Shown here in pieces: positions 55,931 to 64,000 of a DNA stretch of 64,000 nucleotides. The notes beneath the pieces are model-generated. The model saw nothing but the letters and a program-made list of their open reading frames with translations. It was not told the DNA's origin and did no database searches. Position numbers and translations under genes: made by a program. The DNA comes from an uncultured Alteromonadaceae bacterium (lineage in GTDB: Bacteria; Pseudomonadota; Gammaproteobacteria; Enterobacterales; Alteromonadaceae): positions 417,959 to 481,958 of the forward strand of contig CANLWS010000003.1 in the NCBI GenBank assembly GCA_947494925.1. The letters run 5' to 3'. Numbering within the stretch: the stretch's first letter is position 1; each line of letters opens with the position of its first letter.

Positions 55931-58759
55931 ATGAGCGATTATAAACATACGTTAAATTTGCCTGAAACGGCGTTTCCCATGCGAGGAAACCTGGCCCAGC
56001 GTGAACCTAAAATGTTACAGCAATGGACACAAAACAAGCTGTACCAGAAAATTCGCGACGCTAAGCATGGCAAAACACCATTTATTTTGCACGACGGCCC
56101 TCCGTATGCAAATGGTGATATTCATATCGGTCACGCAGTAAACAAAATCCTGAAAGACATTATTGTTAAAGCAAAAACCTTGTCTGACTTTGACTCACCC
56201 TATGTTCCAGGTTGGGATTGTCATGGTCTTCCGATTGAATTGCAGGTGGAGAAAAAGGTCGGTAAACCCGGCAAAAAAGTCACTGCAGCTCAATTCAGAC
56301 AGAAATGTCGGGACTATGCTGAGCGCCAGATTGAAGGTCAGAAAAAAGACTTTATCCGCTTAGGGGTTCTGGGTGAGTGGGATAAACCTTATAAGACAAT
56401 GGATTTCACGTCCGAGGCCGATATCATTCGCGCACTTGGCGGTATCGTTAACTCTGGTCATATGGAGAAAGGTTTCAAGCCTGTTCATTGGTGCACAGAT
56501 TGCGGTTCTGCGTTGGCAGAAGCTGAAGTGGAATATCAGGACAAGATGTCGCCATCTATTGATGTGCGCTTTAATGCTGTTGATGAAGCGGCTCTGGTTG
56601 AGGCTTTTAAACATCCTGAAGGCCACGTTGGGGAAGGTCCGGTTTCAGTTGTAATCTGGACTACAACGCCTTGGACACTGCCAGCAAACCAAGCTGTTTG
56701 TGTCAGTCCCAAACTGGAATACACATTAGTACAGGTTGAAGGTGAAAATGGCAAAGAACGCTTAGTAGTGGCTTCCGAACTGGTTAAAGATTGTATGGAT
56801 CGATTCGGTTTTGAGCATTATCACGCATTAGGATATTGCCACGGCGATGCAATGGAGAACATTCAGATTGGCCACCCATTTTATAACCGCAACGTGCCAG
56901 TTATTTTAGGCGATCATGTGACAACTGATTCTGGTACTGGGTGCGTACATACTGCACCCGGACATGGTGTCGACGATTTCAATGTTGGCAGCAAGTATGG
57001 ACTGGAGGTCTACAATCCGGTGGGGGGCAACGGCGTCTACCTGGAAAACACAGAATTGTTTGCTGGTGAGCATGTCTTTAAAGCAAATTCACACATTGTG
57101 GATGTGCTCAAAGAGCATGGTGCTCTGGTTCATCATCACGCCTATGAGCACAGCTATCCGCACTGCTGGCGTCATAAAACACCTATTATATTCAGGGCTA
57201 CGCCTCAATGGTTTGTGAGCATGGATAAAAATGGATTACGTAAATCGTCCATCGACGAAATCAAGAAAACACAATGGATCCCGGAGTGGGGTGAAAGCCG
57301 CATTGAAAGCATGGTAGAAGGGCGTCCGGACTGGTGTATTTCCAGGCAGCGTACCTGGGGCGTGCCCATCGCGTTGTTTGTGCACAAAGATACGGGCGAT
57401 TTGCATCCTGATACTAATGAACTGCTTGAACGCGTTGCTAAACTTGTTGAGAAGCAAGGCATCCAGGCCTGGTGGGATATCGATACCGCTGAGTTCCTTG
57501 GCGACCCCTCTACAGATTTCGTAAAAGTTCAAGATACCCTGGATGTCTGGTTTGACTCAGGCGTGACTCACCATTTTGTGGTGGATAGCAGAGAGGATAT
57601 TCCTGCTTCTGCAGATTTGTATCTGGAAGGGTCTGATCAGCATCGTGGTTGGTTTATGTCTTCTCTGATGACGTCCGTGGCGGAAAAAGGTCATGCACCA
57701 TACAAACAAGTGCTAACCCATGGATTTACTGTGGATGGCGATGGTAAGAAAATGTCCAAGTCTATTGGCAATACCATTGCACCATTGCACGTTATCAATA
57801 AATTGGGTGCGGACATACTGAGGTTGTGGGTAGCCTCAACAGATTATCGTAGCGAAATTGCGGTTTCTGATGAAATCCTTAAACGCTCGGCTGATTCTTA
57901 CCGTCGCATTCGTAACACGGCACGCTTCTTATTGGCAAACTTGAACGGATTCAACCCAGCTGAAGATCTGGTACCAGTGAATGAAATGGTCGAGCTGGAC
58001 AAATGGGCAGTGGGCCGTGCGGCAACCATGCAAAAAGAAATTATAGAAGCTTACGAGCGTTATGACTTGTTGGTGGTTATGCAGAAAATGATGCAGTTTT
58101 GTTCCATCGAGATGGGGAGCTTCTATCTCGACATCATAAAAGACAGACAGTATACAGCCAAGACAGACAGTCATGCACGACGCTCCTGTCAAAGTGCCCT
58201 GTACCATATTGCCGAAGCATTAACCCGTTGGATGGCACCTGTGATGAGCTTTACTTCGCAGGAACTATGGGAATCCTTGCCAGGAGAACGTTCCGAGTTT
58301 GTATTCACAGAAATCTGGTATGAAGGTCTGAATGACCTGACCGTGTCTGAGGAGTTTGATGACATGTTTTGGCAGTCAGTGCTGGCAGTCAAAACGGAAG
58401 TCAACAAAGCGATGGAAATTGCTCGTAAAGATGGGGTTATCGGTGGTTCGCTAGAAGCAGAAGTTACCCTGTTTGTGAGTCAGGACCTGGCGGACAAACT
58501 TGCTAAACTGGAAGATGAATTGCGATTCGTACTCATTACTTCAGCTGCGCAGGTTCAGGTTGTTGAAACTAAACCTGAAGATAGCATGGACACTGACATT
58601 GAAGGATTGTGGCTGAATTTGGCTGCCTCGGAAGGGCAAAAGTGTGTGCGTTGTTGGCACCATCGTACTGATGTGGGCCAGCATGCAGAGCACGAAGAGC
58701 TGTGTGGACGTTGTATCGAGAATGTCGACGGTAAAGGTGAGACACGTCATTATGCTTAG
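55931..58759 (+). CDS. ileS: Isoleucyl-tRNA synthetase
   Basis: The protein has 942 residues. The HIGH motif is in [15 protein letters not shown], the KMSKS motif in [13 protein letters not shown], and the editing domain has [17 protein letters not shown]-terminal zinc knuckle is present ([22 protein letters not shown]). It charges tRNA-Ile with isoleucine. Its last 8 bases overlap the start of lspA. Confidence 0.97.
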   Translation: MSDYKHTLNLPETAFPMRGNLAQREPKMLQQWTQNKLYQKIRDAKHGKTPFILHDGPPYANGDIHIGHAVNKILKDIIVKAKTLSDFDSPYVPGWDCHGLPIELQVEKKVGKPGKKVTAAQFRQKCRDYAERQIEGQKKDFIRLGVLGEWDKPYKTMDFTSEADIIRALGGIVNSGHMEKGFKPVHWCTDCGSALAEAEVEYQDKMSPSIDVRFNAVDEAALVEAFKHPEGHVGEGPVSVVIWTTTPWTLPANQAVCVSPKLEYTLVQVEGENGKERLVVASELVKDCMDRFGFEHYHALGYCHGDAMENIQIGHPFYNRNVPVILGDHVTTDSGTGCVHTAPGHGVDDFNVGSKYGLEVYNPVGGNGVYLENTELFAGEHVFKANSHIVDVLKEHGALVHHHAYEHSYPHCWRHKTPIIFRATPQWFVSMDKNGLRKSSIDEIKKTQWIPEWGESRIESMVEGRPDWCISRQRTWGVPIALFVHKDTGDLHPDTNELLERVAKLVEKQGIQAWWDIDTAEFLGDPSTDFVKVQDTLDVWFDSGVTHHFVVDSREDIPASADLYLEGSDQHRGWFMSSLMTSVAEKGHAPYKQVLTHGFTVDGDGKKMSKSIGNTIAPLHVINKLGADILRLWVASTDYRSEIAVSDEILKRSADSYRRIRNTARFLLANLNGFNPAEDLVPVNEMVELDKWAVGRAATMQKEIIEAYERYDLLVVMQKMMQFCSIEMGSFYLDIIKDRQYTAKTDSHARRSCQSALYHIAEALTRWMAPVMSFTSQELWESLPGERSEFVFTEIWYEGLNDLTVSEEFDDMFWQSVLAVKTEVNKAMEIARKDGVIGGSLEAEVTLFVSQDLADKLAKLEDELRFVLITSAAQVQVVETKPEDSMDTDIEGLWLNLAASEGQKCVRCWHHRTDVGQHAEHEELCGRCIENVDGKGETRHYA

Positions 58760-59249
58760 TTTGTTTCGCCAAACCGGTTTACGGTTCTTATGGTTATCAG
58801 TGCTGGCTTTCGTGCTGGACCAGTGGACTAAGAACATTGTACTGGCCAACATGGAGCTGTATCAGTCCATACAAGTTAATGGCTTTCTCAACTGGACCTA
58901 TGTGCATAACTATGGTGCAGCCTTTAGTTTGCTCAGCGATTCGGGCGGCTGGCAACGATGGTTTTTTACTGTCATTGCCCTTGTAGTCAGTGTGGTAATT
59001 GTTTGGTGGTTACGTCAATCAACACGCCAGCAAATTCTCCTGCCCGTCGCATTTTCGCTTATTTTAGGTGGAGCCCTTGGTAACGTTTATGATCGTTTGA
59101 TCTATGGATACGTAATAGATTTCATTGATGTGTATTACCAGCAATGGAGCTGGCCTGCGTTCAATATTGCAGACAGCGCGATTTGTTTAGGCGCAATTTT
59201 ATTGATTGTTGACATGTTTAAAAACAATGAAGAAGACGAGAAGAAATAG
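58752..59249 (+). CDS. lspA: Lipoprotein signal peptidase (prolipoprotein signal peptidase II)
   Basis: The protein has 165 residues and four membrane helices. The two catalytic Asp are in [17 protein letters not shown] and [11 protein letters not shown]. The start at ATG 58752 is chosen because it gives the standard [20 protein letters not shown] beginning; the frame is open further upstream inside ileS. It cuts signal peptides from lipoproteins in the inner membrane; several lipoproteins occur in this window. Confidence 0.96.
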   Translation: MLSLFRQTGLRFLWLSVLAFVLDQWTKNIVLANMELYQSIQVNGFLNWTYVHNYGAAFSLLSDSGGWQRWFFTVIALVVSVVIVWWLRQSTRQQILLPVAFSLILGGALGNVYDRLIYGYVIDFIDVYYQQWSWPAFNIADSAICLGAILLIVDMFKNNEEDEKK

Positions 59250-59687
59250 ATGAGCGAAGTTATTCAGAATCAGAGCGAAGTTCTGATGCATTTTGATCTG
59301 AAGTTGGAAGATGGGTCAGCGGCTGATAGCACAAGAGTGAATAATAAACCGGCTAAACTGGTAATGGGAGATGGTAGCCTGACTGCTAATTTTGAGGCTT
59401 GTTTATTAGGGCTCAAAGATGGTGATAAAAAATCATTTACTTTGCCACCTGAGGATGCCTTCGGTATGCCTAACCCTGACAACATTCATCATATGGATCG
59501 GGCTAGATTTGACGCAGATACACCAGTCGAACCCGGTACTATCATCGCGTTTTCTCAACCCGATGGTACGGAAGTTCCTGGCATTGTTCGGGAATCAGCT
59601 GGCGATTCCGTCACAGTTGATTTTAATCATCCACTTGCAGGGCAAACCGTCATCTTTGACGTTGAAATCCTGTCAGTCAACGGATAA
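59250..59687 (+). CDS. fkpB: FKBP-type peptidyl-prolyl isomerase FkpB (SlpA-like)
   Basis: The protein has 145 residues. It has [19 protein letters not shown], then [37 protein letters not shown] and [18 protein letters not shown], as in SlpA-type FKBPs with an insert-in-flap chaperone domain. Its ATG follows the lspA stop directly. Confidence 0.95.
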   Translation: MSEVIQNQSEVLMHFDLKLEDGSAADSTRVNNKPAKLVMGDGSLTANFEACLLGLKDGDKKSFTLPPEDAFGMPNPDNIHHMDRARFDADTPVEPGTIIAFSQPDGTEVPGIVRESAGDSVTVDFNHPLAGQTVIFDVEILSVNG

Positions 59688-59701
59688 AAAAGGTCGTTTG
59701 C

Positions 59702-60646
59702 ATGCAGATTCATTTAGCCAATCCAAGAGGTTTTTGTGCCGGTGTTGACCGGGCTATTACTATAGTCGAACGTGCTCTGGAGATGTTTGAACCACCGATC
59801 TACGTGCGTCATGAAGTGGTGCACAATAAATTTGTAGTGGATGGTCTTAAGCAACGGGGCGCACTTTTTGTGGACGAGTTGAGCGAAGTACCCGACGACA
59901 GCATTGTCATTTTCTCGGCACATGGCGTGTCCCAGGCAGTCAGAACGGAAGCAGACTCAAGAGGATTGAAAGTTTTTGATGCGACCTGTCCTTTGGTTAC
60001 AAAAGTGCATATGGAAGTGATGCGTGCAAGCAAAAGAGGGACCGAATGTATTCTCATTGGCCACCAAGGGCATCCTGAAGTGGAAGGTACTATGGGTCAA
60101 TATGACAATTCAAATGGCGGGATTTATCTGGTTGAGTCAGTAGAGGATGTTGCCAATTTACGGGTTAAAAACCCACAAAGTCTATATTACTGTAGCCAGA
60201 CAACCCTGTCAGTTGATGATACCGCAGAAGTGATTGATGCGCTGCGGGAGAAATTTCCTGCTATTGAGGGGCCACGCAAAGATGATATTTGCTACGCCAC
60301 ACAAAATAGACAGGATGCAGTCAGAGAATTGTCCGCCGACTGTGACGTATTGCTCGTTGTAGGGGCACAAAATAGTTCTAACTCTAACCGCCTGCGCGAA
60401 TTGGCGGAAAAAATCGGTGCCAAAGCCCACTTGATCGCCAATGAAGATTGTATTCAACAGGAATGGCTGGAAGGTGCTGACAACATTGGTGTAACTGCGG
60501 GTGCATCAGCCCCGGAAGTATTGGTTCAGGGAGTTGTGAATAAACTCATCCAATGGGGAGCTGTTAAAGCGACAGAGCGTCCCGGCCGAGAAGAAAACAT
60601 CGAATTTGCGGTACCAAAAGAGTTGCGAGTCAGGCAGGTCGGCTAG
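59702..60646 (+). CDS. ispH: 4-hydroxy-3-methylbut-2-enyl diphosphate reductase
   Basis: The protein has 314 residues. The three iron-sulfur cysteines are in [23 protein letters not shown] and [12 protein letters not shown]. The substrate-site motifs AHGVSQ and [13 protein letters not shown] are intact. IspH makes isopentenyl and dimethylallyl diphosphate in the last step of the MEP pathway. It is the last gene of the operon; a GGCAGG/CCTGCC repeat spans its stop codon but lacks a T run. Confidence 0.96.
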   Translation: MQIHLANPRGFCAGVDRAITIVERALEMFEPPIYVRHEVVHNKFVVDGLKQRGALFVDELSEVPDDSIVIFSAHGVSQAVRTEADSRGLKVFDATCPLVTKVHMEVMRASKRGTECILIGHQGHPEVEGTMGQYDNSNGGIYLVESVEDVANLRVKNPQSLYYCSQTTLSVDDTAEVIDALREKFPAIEGPRKDDICYATQNRQDAVRELSADCDVLLVVGAQNSSNSNRLRELAEKIGAKAHLIANEDCIQQEWLEGADNIGVTAGASAPEVLVQGVVNKLIQWGAVKATERPGREENIEFAVPKELRVRQVG

Positions 60647-60722
60647 CCCTGCCAATGATGAGATTGAGGCTCGCCATTTCGGTAAGCTACGATTGGAGTA
60701 CTAAATCAAAACTCAACTGTCT

Positions 60723-61319
60723 TCACTGACAAGACTGTGAGTCTGAAACGCCAGCGGTCTTAACATCTGTAGTCCAGCAATCATTGTGGATAGAACAATA
60801 ACAAACCGTGATGTTAAAACGGTCTTTGGACTGCTCAGCAAATTTAATTCCAGGTAGAAATCTCCCTGCAGATTTATCCCTGTTAACCAAGGGAACACTG
60901 AACAAACGAATTTGTTCCTGGGAGGAAATTACGCTCTGGTCCGGGTTAAACACCTCATATACGTCGTAGCTGAATGCATTCTCCTTTCCAACAAGATCAA
61001 CAATAATATTGTCGAAATTATTTGCAGTTGCTAGCTGGCCATCCACATACATTTTGACGCTTTTAACTAGTGCTGGGCCGACTCCTTTGTTTTCGAGCAA
61101 TATCCTGTATTTGTCAGCACTGTAGCTACTGGTAATTTGTAAGTAAGGCCAAACCTCTGCTCTTTGCTGTGTTCGCATAGTTGTCACCTCTAACACTGAA
61201 ATACTGATAGCGACTATGGAGAGAACCAATGCAGCAATTGTTCCTATACTGTTTAAATCCAAACGAGAGATTTTATTATTGTGCTCCAGTCCGGTTTCAG
61301 CATTGTGCTTGTCGTTCAT
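60723..61319 (-). CDS. Hypothetical single-pass membrane protein
   Basis: The protein has 198 residues. One membrane helix near residues 25-45 (IGTIAALVLSIVAISISVLE) is followed by a soluble beta-rich domain with RAEVWPYLQITSSYSADKYR and ENKGVGPALVKSVKMYVDG. This pattern is common in uncharacterised proteobacterial proteins. A Cys cluster occurs near the end (VCYCSIHNDCW). The family and function are unknown. It is convergent with ispH. Confidence 0.75.
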   Translation of the reverse strand: MNDKHNAETGLEHNNKISRLDLNSIGTIAALVLSIVAISISVLEVTTMRTQQRAEVWPYLQITSSYSADKYRILLENKGVGPALVKSVKMYVDGQLATANNFDNIIVDLVGKENAFSYDVYEVFNPDQSVISSQEQIRLFSVPLVNRDKSAGRFLPGIKFAEQSKDRFNITVCYCSIHNDCWTTDVKTAGVSDSQSCQ

Positions 61320-61488
61320 AGCAGGATTGTCATTTTCTTAATCATTTTCAACACCATACGCACAATTAAAATTGGATGCAATTTGGCCCAAGTTTGATTA
61401 GGAAAATTTAAAAGGGTAGTGGTGAGAATTCCTTAATTCCTGCAAGGATGTTGTATTAGAGTACAAATTCAGAATTGTCGGAGTTACT

Positions 61489-61956
61489 TCAACCGATCAA
61501 TCCAATTAAAGCCGCAACAATAATTCCAATTGAAACAACAACGCCGATAACAGCCAGCGTAATTTCACTGTATCCTTCGTTGCCGGGTTTAATGCCTGGT
61601 ATCAGCACTGATTCCATAGGGTTGACGGGATTGTAGTAAACGGATACTTGTTGATTGTGAACATGTTTTTCGTAGAATATCAGTGTTTCTGGGTAGACTA
61701 AGCTGTAAAAAGCAACGTCACTGCCACTGTGTACCTTACCATTAACCACAAATTCAAATGACACTCTCAGTTTTTCCACCTCCCGCATCTCACCACCCAC
61801 ATTACGTTTCCCCCATAGCACCAGATCGATCAGTTTGCCTTCTGTAGTTGGCCAGTACTCGCTCTTTCTGGCTTGTCGCAAATTGACTATGGCGTGACGT
61901 AACATCCAGAAGCTTAAAATTGCAAAAATTATTCCTGCGACCATCGGTAAATTCAA
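61489..61956 (-). CDS. DUF3592-type membrane protein
   Basis: The protein has 155 residues with helices at both ends (MVAGIIFAILSFWMLRHAIV and ITLAVIGVVVSIGIIVAALI). A central beta domain includes WPTTEGKLIDL, HNQQVSVYYNPVNPMESVLI and PG, the usual DUF3592 layout. The function is unknown. The preceding 168 bases hold no gene. Confidence 0.8.
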   Translation of the reverse strand: MNLPMVAGIIFAILSFWMLRHAIVNLRQARKSEYWPTTEGKLIDLVLWGKRNVGGEMREVEKLRVSFEFVVNGKVHSGSDVAFYSLVYPETLIFYEKHVHNQQVSVYYNPVNPMESVLIPGIKPGNEGYSEITLAVIGVVVSIGIIVAALIGLIG

Positions 61957-62192
61957 TTTAATTTCCCTATTACTCTGACTGATCTAAGAATATACTAATT
62001 TGCTGACTATTGATGTTCAACCCGCACCTGACATTGTCATACTTTGAGAAATTTACCCTTGGTCCGTTTGGACCTGATACCAGTCCCGTTGGTCTCTTTA
62101 TTATTTAAATCCACTCTCCATTCTGGCTAAGCTTAACGTTGCGCGTAACTTACGGACTTCCTGGATTCGTTATCTTTATTGAGGTTAATACG

Positions 62193-63146
62193 ATGAAACC
62201 CGCCACTCTTTTATCAGTTAGCTTGCTAGTTACCCTATTCGCGTGCAGTTTCGTTAAGGCGACTGACAATCCCCAATCTGAACCTTTGATTGCCTATCCC
62301 AACTACACTGGTCAGTACACAGGTTTTAGCCTGGTTCTGGATGAAAGGTTTGATCACTTTGACGAGTCTATATGGAAAAAGGGAGACGGCGCTGTAGGTG
62401 GTGAATCTGCTTGTCGTTTTCGGGACCAGGGCATTCAAATAGCTGATGGTGTGTTGGAACTTGTGGTCAGAAAAGAAAATGTTCAACCTGGATGGTCAGA
62501 AGACCACCAACAGCAGAAGAATGAATATGACTTTTCCTGCGGTGAATTGCGTACTCTGAACGATAAAAAAATACGTTACGGCCGCATTGAGACACGTATG
62601 AAAGCGCCGGCTCGGGCACAAGCATCAGGTTATATTTCTTCTCTGTTTACCTACACCAATGATTTTGACCGCCATGCACCAGACAAGGGAATACAGGAAT
62701 GGGAAGAAATCGATGTAGAATTGGAAGGTGGACGTCCTGATAAGTTTCAAGCCAATTTGATTTATGGCAGAAACACCTGGGAGTGGTTTCGGACCCGAAA
62801 TTTTGGTGCGTGGGAAGATAAAATTAGCGTTGGCCCTGTTGATGAATGGCGTGTATTTGCTATTGAATGGGTGCCAGATGCCATTCGATGGTATGTCGAT
62901 GGTAAGTTAGTGAAAACTCTGGCACAAAGTGAATTGGACTGTCAGCCAACGTGCCTGCCTCCGCAGAAACACCCGACGCCAATTCCAGATAATCCTACCA
63001 ATATATTTATGAATTTTTGGATACCTAAAGACGCTATTCAAGATAATTTTGGCGGGAATAAGAAAAATAATGTTTACCCGATGACGACTCGCTACGACTG
63101 GATACGTTATTATCAGTTGGATTCACACCCAGTTACGGGATGGTGA
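62193..63146 (+). CDS. Secreted GH16 glycoside hydrolase, ExDxE type
   Basis: The protein has 317 residues from ATG 62193 behind GAGG; an upstream start at 62139 would break the signal peptide. The signal ends KA-T. The catalytic strand is QEWEEIDVELEGG, with Glu172, Asp174 and Glu176 in the ExDxE spacing of lichenases and transglycosylases, not the ExDxxE of agarases. Other GH16 marks are LVLDERFDHFDESIWKKGDG, CGELRTLNDKKIRYGRIETR and WYVDGKLVKTL. The substrate is probably a mixed-link or other beta-glucan, but this is not certain. It stands alone, far from the agar locus. Confidence 0.85.
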   Translation: MKPATLLSVSLLVTLFACSFVKATDNPQSEPLIAYPNYTGQYTGFSLVLDERFDHFDESIWKKGDGAVGGESACRFRDQGIQIADGVLELVVRKENVQPGWSEDHQQQKNEYDFSCGELRTLNDKKIRYGRIETRMKAPARAQASGYISSLFTYTNDFDRHAPDKGIQEWEEIDVELEGGRPDKFQANLIYGRNTWEWFRTRNFGAWEDKISVGPVDEWRVFAIEWVPDAIRWYVDGKLVKTLAQSELDCQPTCLPPQKHPTPIPDNPTNIFMNFWIPKDAIQDNFGGNKKNNVYPMTTRYDWIRYYQLDSHPVTGW

Positions 63147-63178
63147 GACTGAATGGGCAGAAGTAGATACTGTGGTTG

Positions 63179-63628
63179 TTAGCGCACAGCAAGCTCCATA
63201 ACCACACCATCTTTTTCGTCTTCTTCAGTAACTTTGAACCCGAATCGTGCATAAAAATCTCGCATTACATGGTGACCAGGCATGTATAAAATCGAAATGA
63301 CTTTGCACTCTGGTAATTGTTTTATTTCTTCGATCACAAGTTCTGTCGCTCTGGTACCTATGCCTTGACCTTGTAGTTTAAGATCTACCATAAACTGCGC
63401 TATGTAATACTCGTTAGGCAGGCCTTCATCTATTTCCTGATAATATTGTAGGAATCCGACTACTTCTTCTCCTCGATAGACTGCGCGATTTACATAGTGG
63501 CTATAAAAATGAGACTCAGCAATGGATTCTGAATTGAGTGCGACAAAGGCTTCTTGCTCTTTGCTTATTTCAAGATGAATGATGTCCAGCCAATTATCCT
63601 TTGTGACTTCGCGTAAACTGATTTCCAT
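63179..63628 (-). CDS. GNAT family N-acetyltransferase
   Basis: The protein has 149 residues from ATG 63628 (AGGATGGGAAAT upstream; a TTG at 63658 is less likely). The acetyl-CoA loop is LKLQGQGIGTRATELV, with FMVDLK before it and MRDFYARFGFKVTEED at the end, typical for GNAT. The substrate is unknown. It is convergent with the GH16 gene (32 bases apart). Confidence 0.88.
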   Translation of the reverse strand: MEISLREVTKDNWLDIIHLEISKEQEAFVALNSESIAESHFYSHYVNRAVYRGEEVVGFLQYYQEIDEGLPNEYYIAQFMVDLKLQGQGIGTRATELVIEEIKQLPECKVISILYMPGHHVMRDFYARFGFKVTEEDEKDGVVMELAVR

Positions 63629-63717
63629 AATTTCCCATCCTGCCCAACTAATGCTCAAAGGATATAAGTAAAGATGGATGTGATTAATTTCAATGGCAAT
63701 TTAAAGAATCTTACCGG

Positions 63718-63832
63718 GACGAGGTTTTGGCAGAGGAAAAAGAAGTGCTCTGGGTAAATCAGAAATATGATGTCGCTGCGCTTCGTTACTCGCTTCATTT
63801 TTTTGGGCTTATAAAAAGTCGAGGAATATCTT
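63718..63832 (+). repeat. 115-bp direct repeat unit, copy 1 (period 168 bp)
   Basis: This unit starts GACGAGGTTTTGGCAGAGG and ends TCGAGGAATATCTT. It differs from copy 2 by about 3 bases of 115. No gene is evident. A 53-bp spacer with a GCGACAA/TTGTCGC inverted repeat separates the copies. Confidence 0.9.
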
Positions 63833-63885
63833 AGGCGACAACTAGATAGCCCAACTCAACTTGCGCAAGGTGATTGTCGCTCAAT

Positions 63886-64000
63886 GACGAGGTTTTGGCA
63901 GAGGAAAAAGAAGTGCTCTCCGAAAATCAGAAATATGATGTCGCTGCGCTTCGTTACTCGCTTCATTTTTTTGGGCTTATAAAAAGTCGAGGAATATCTT
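63886..64000 (+). repeat. 115-bp direct repeat unit, copy 2, at window edge
   Basis: This copy ends exactly at the window edge at the same base as copy 1 ends, so the array may go on. It may be a tandem array or a pair of dispersed elements. Confidence 0.9.

Noticed and set aside
58644..58751. Longer N-terminus for LspA
   Set aside because: The extra 36 residues lie inside ileS in another frame; the ATG at 58752 gives the standard LspA start.
63718..64000. CRISPR array or attachment site at the right edge
   Set aside because: 115-bp units are far too long for CRISPR repeats and no integrase or tRNA lies beside them in the window.

Overview
The window looks like part of the chromosome of a marine, agar-degrading gammaproteobacterium of the Alteromonadales (Alteromonas/Glaciecola/Paraglaciecola-like). 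The basis is the gene orders tig-clpP-clpX-lon-hupB-ppiD and rpsT/murJ-ribF-ileS-lspA-fkpB-ispH, a tRNA-Pro/Arg/His/Leu cluster, and a large agar-utilisation locus with a TonB-dependent receptor. The genus is inferred from style only; no search was run.

Bases 1-26658 form a polysaccharide utilisation locus (PUL) for agar or a related sulfated galactan. A leftward operon runs GH50 agarase lipoprotein, Tat-targeted PhoD-like phosphoesterase, then TRAP transporter dctP-dctQ-dctM (dctM runs off the left edge). Divergent from it are a TonB-dependent receptor, a multidomain surface lipoprotein and a SapC-family protein, followed on the other strand by a tryptophan-halogenase-like flavoprotein. Next come a secreted beta-sandwich protein of unknown role and a leftward operon of phytanoyl-CoA-dioxygenase-like protein, GH16 agarase and sulfatase. 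An IclR-type regulator, an FG-GAP/ASPIC lipoprotein, a KDG-type sugar kinase, GH117 anhydrogalactosidase and a Gfo/Idh/MocA oxidoreductase complete it. Six near-identical palindromes around GTTAAC sit in the promoter regions of these units and suggest one local regulon, most simply controlled by the IclR protein. The expected chemistry is: GH16 and GH50 cut agarose to short neoagaro-oligosaccharides, sulfatase removes sulfate, GH117 releases 3,6-anhydrogalactose, and the kinase acts on the later 2-keto-3-deoxy acid. Anhydrogalactose dehydrogenase, cycloisomerase and aldolase genes are not in the window.

Bases 26659-28960 are an accessory scar: a 5'-truncated retron-type reverse transcriptase, an antisense ORF fragment, an orphan RHS C-terminal tip and an intact gene for a 48-residue exported cysteine-containing peptide. 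Bases 28970-39250 carry trmO, a possible small RNA with a perfect terminator, a four-gene GldA/GldF/GldG/DUF4340 ABC system, a lipoprotein with a 171-residue Pro-Thr tract, DUF1415-folD, a membrane protein with a GNAT-like tail, and a DUF5062 gene.

Bases 39329-39964 are a five-tRNA operon (Pro-Arg-His-Leu-Pro) behind a strong stable-RNA type promoter. It is followed by about 900 bases without a convincing gene but with a 535-bp inverted-repeat structure. Bases 40884-49445 hold protein quality-control genes (tig, clpP, clpX, lon behind a sigma-32-like promoter, hupB, ppiD). Bases 49469-60646 hold a small membrane protein, a two-domain OlsF-like acyltransferase, rpsT, a CBS protein, murJ and the ribF-ileS-lspA-fkpB-ispH operon. 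The right end has two hypothetical membrane proteins, a second GH16 enzyme of a different active-site type, a GNAT acetyltransferase, and a 168-bp-period direct repeat that reaches the window edge.
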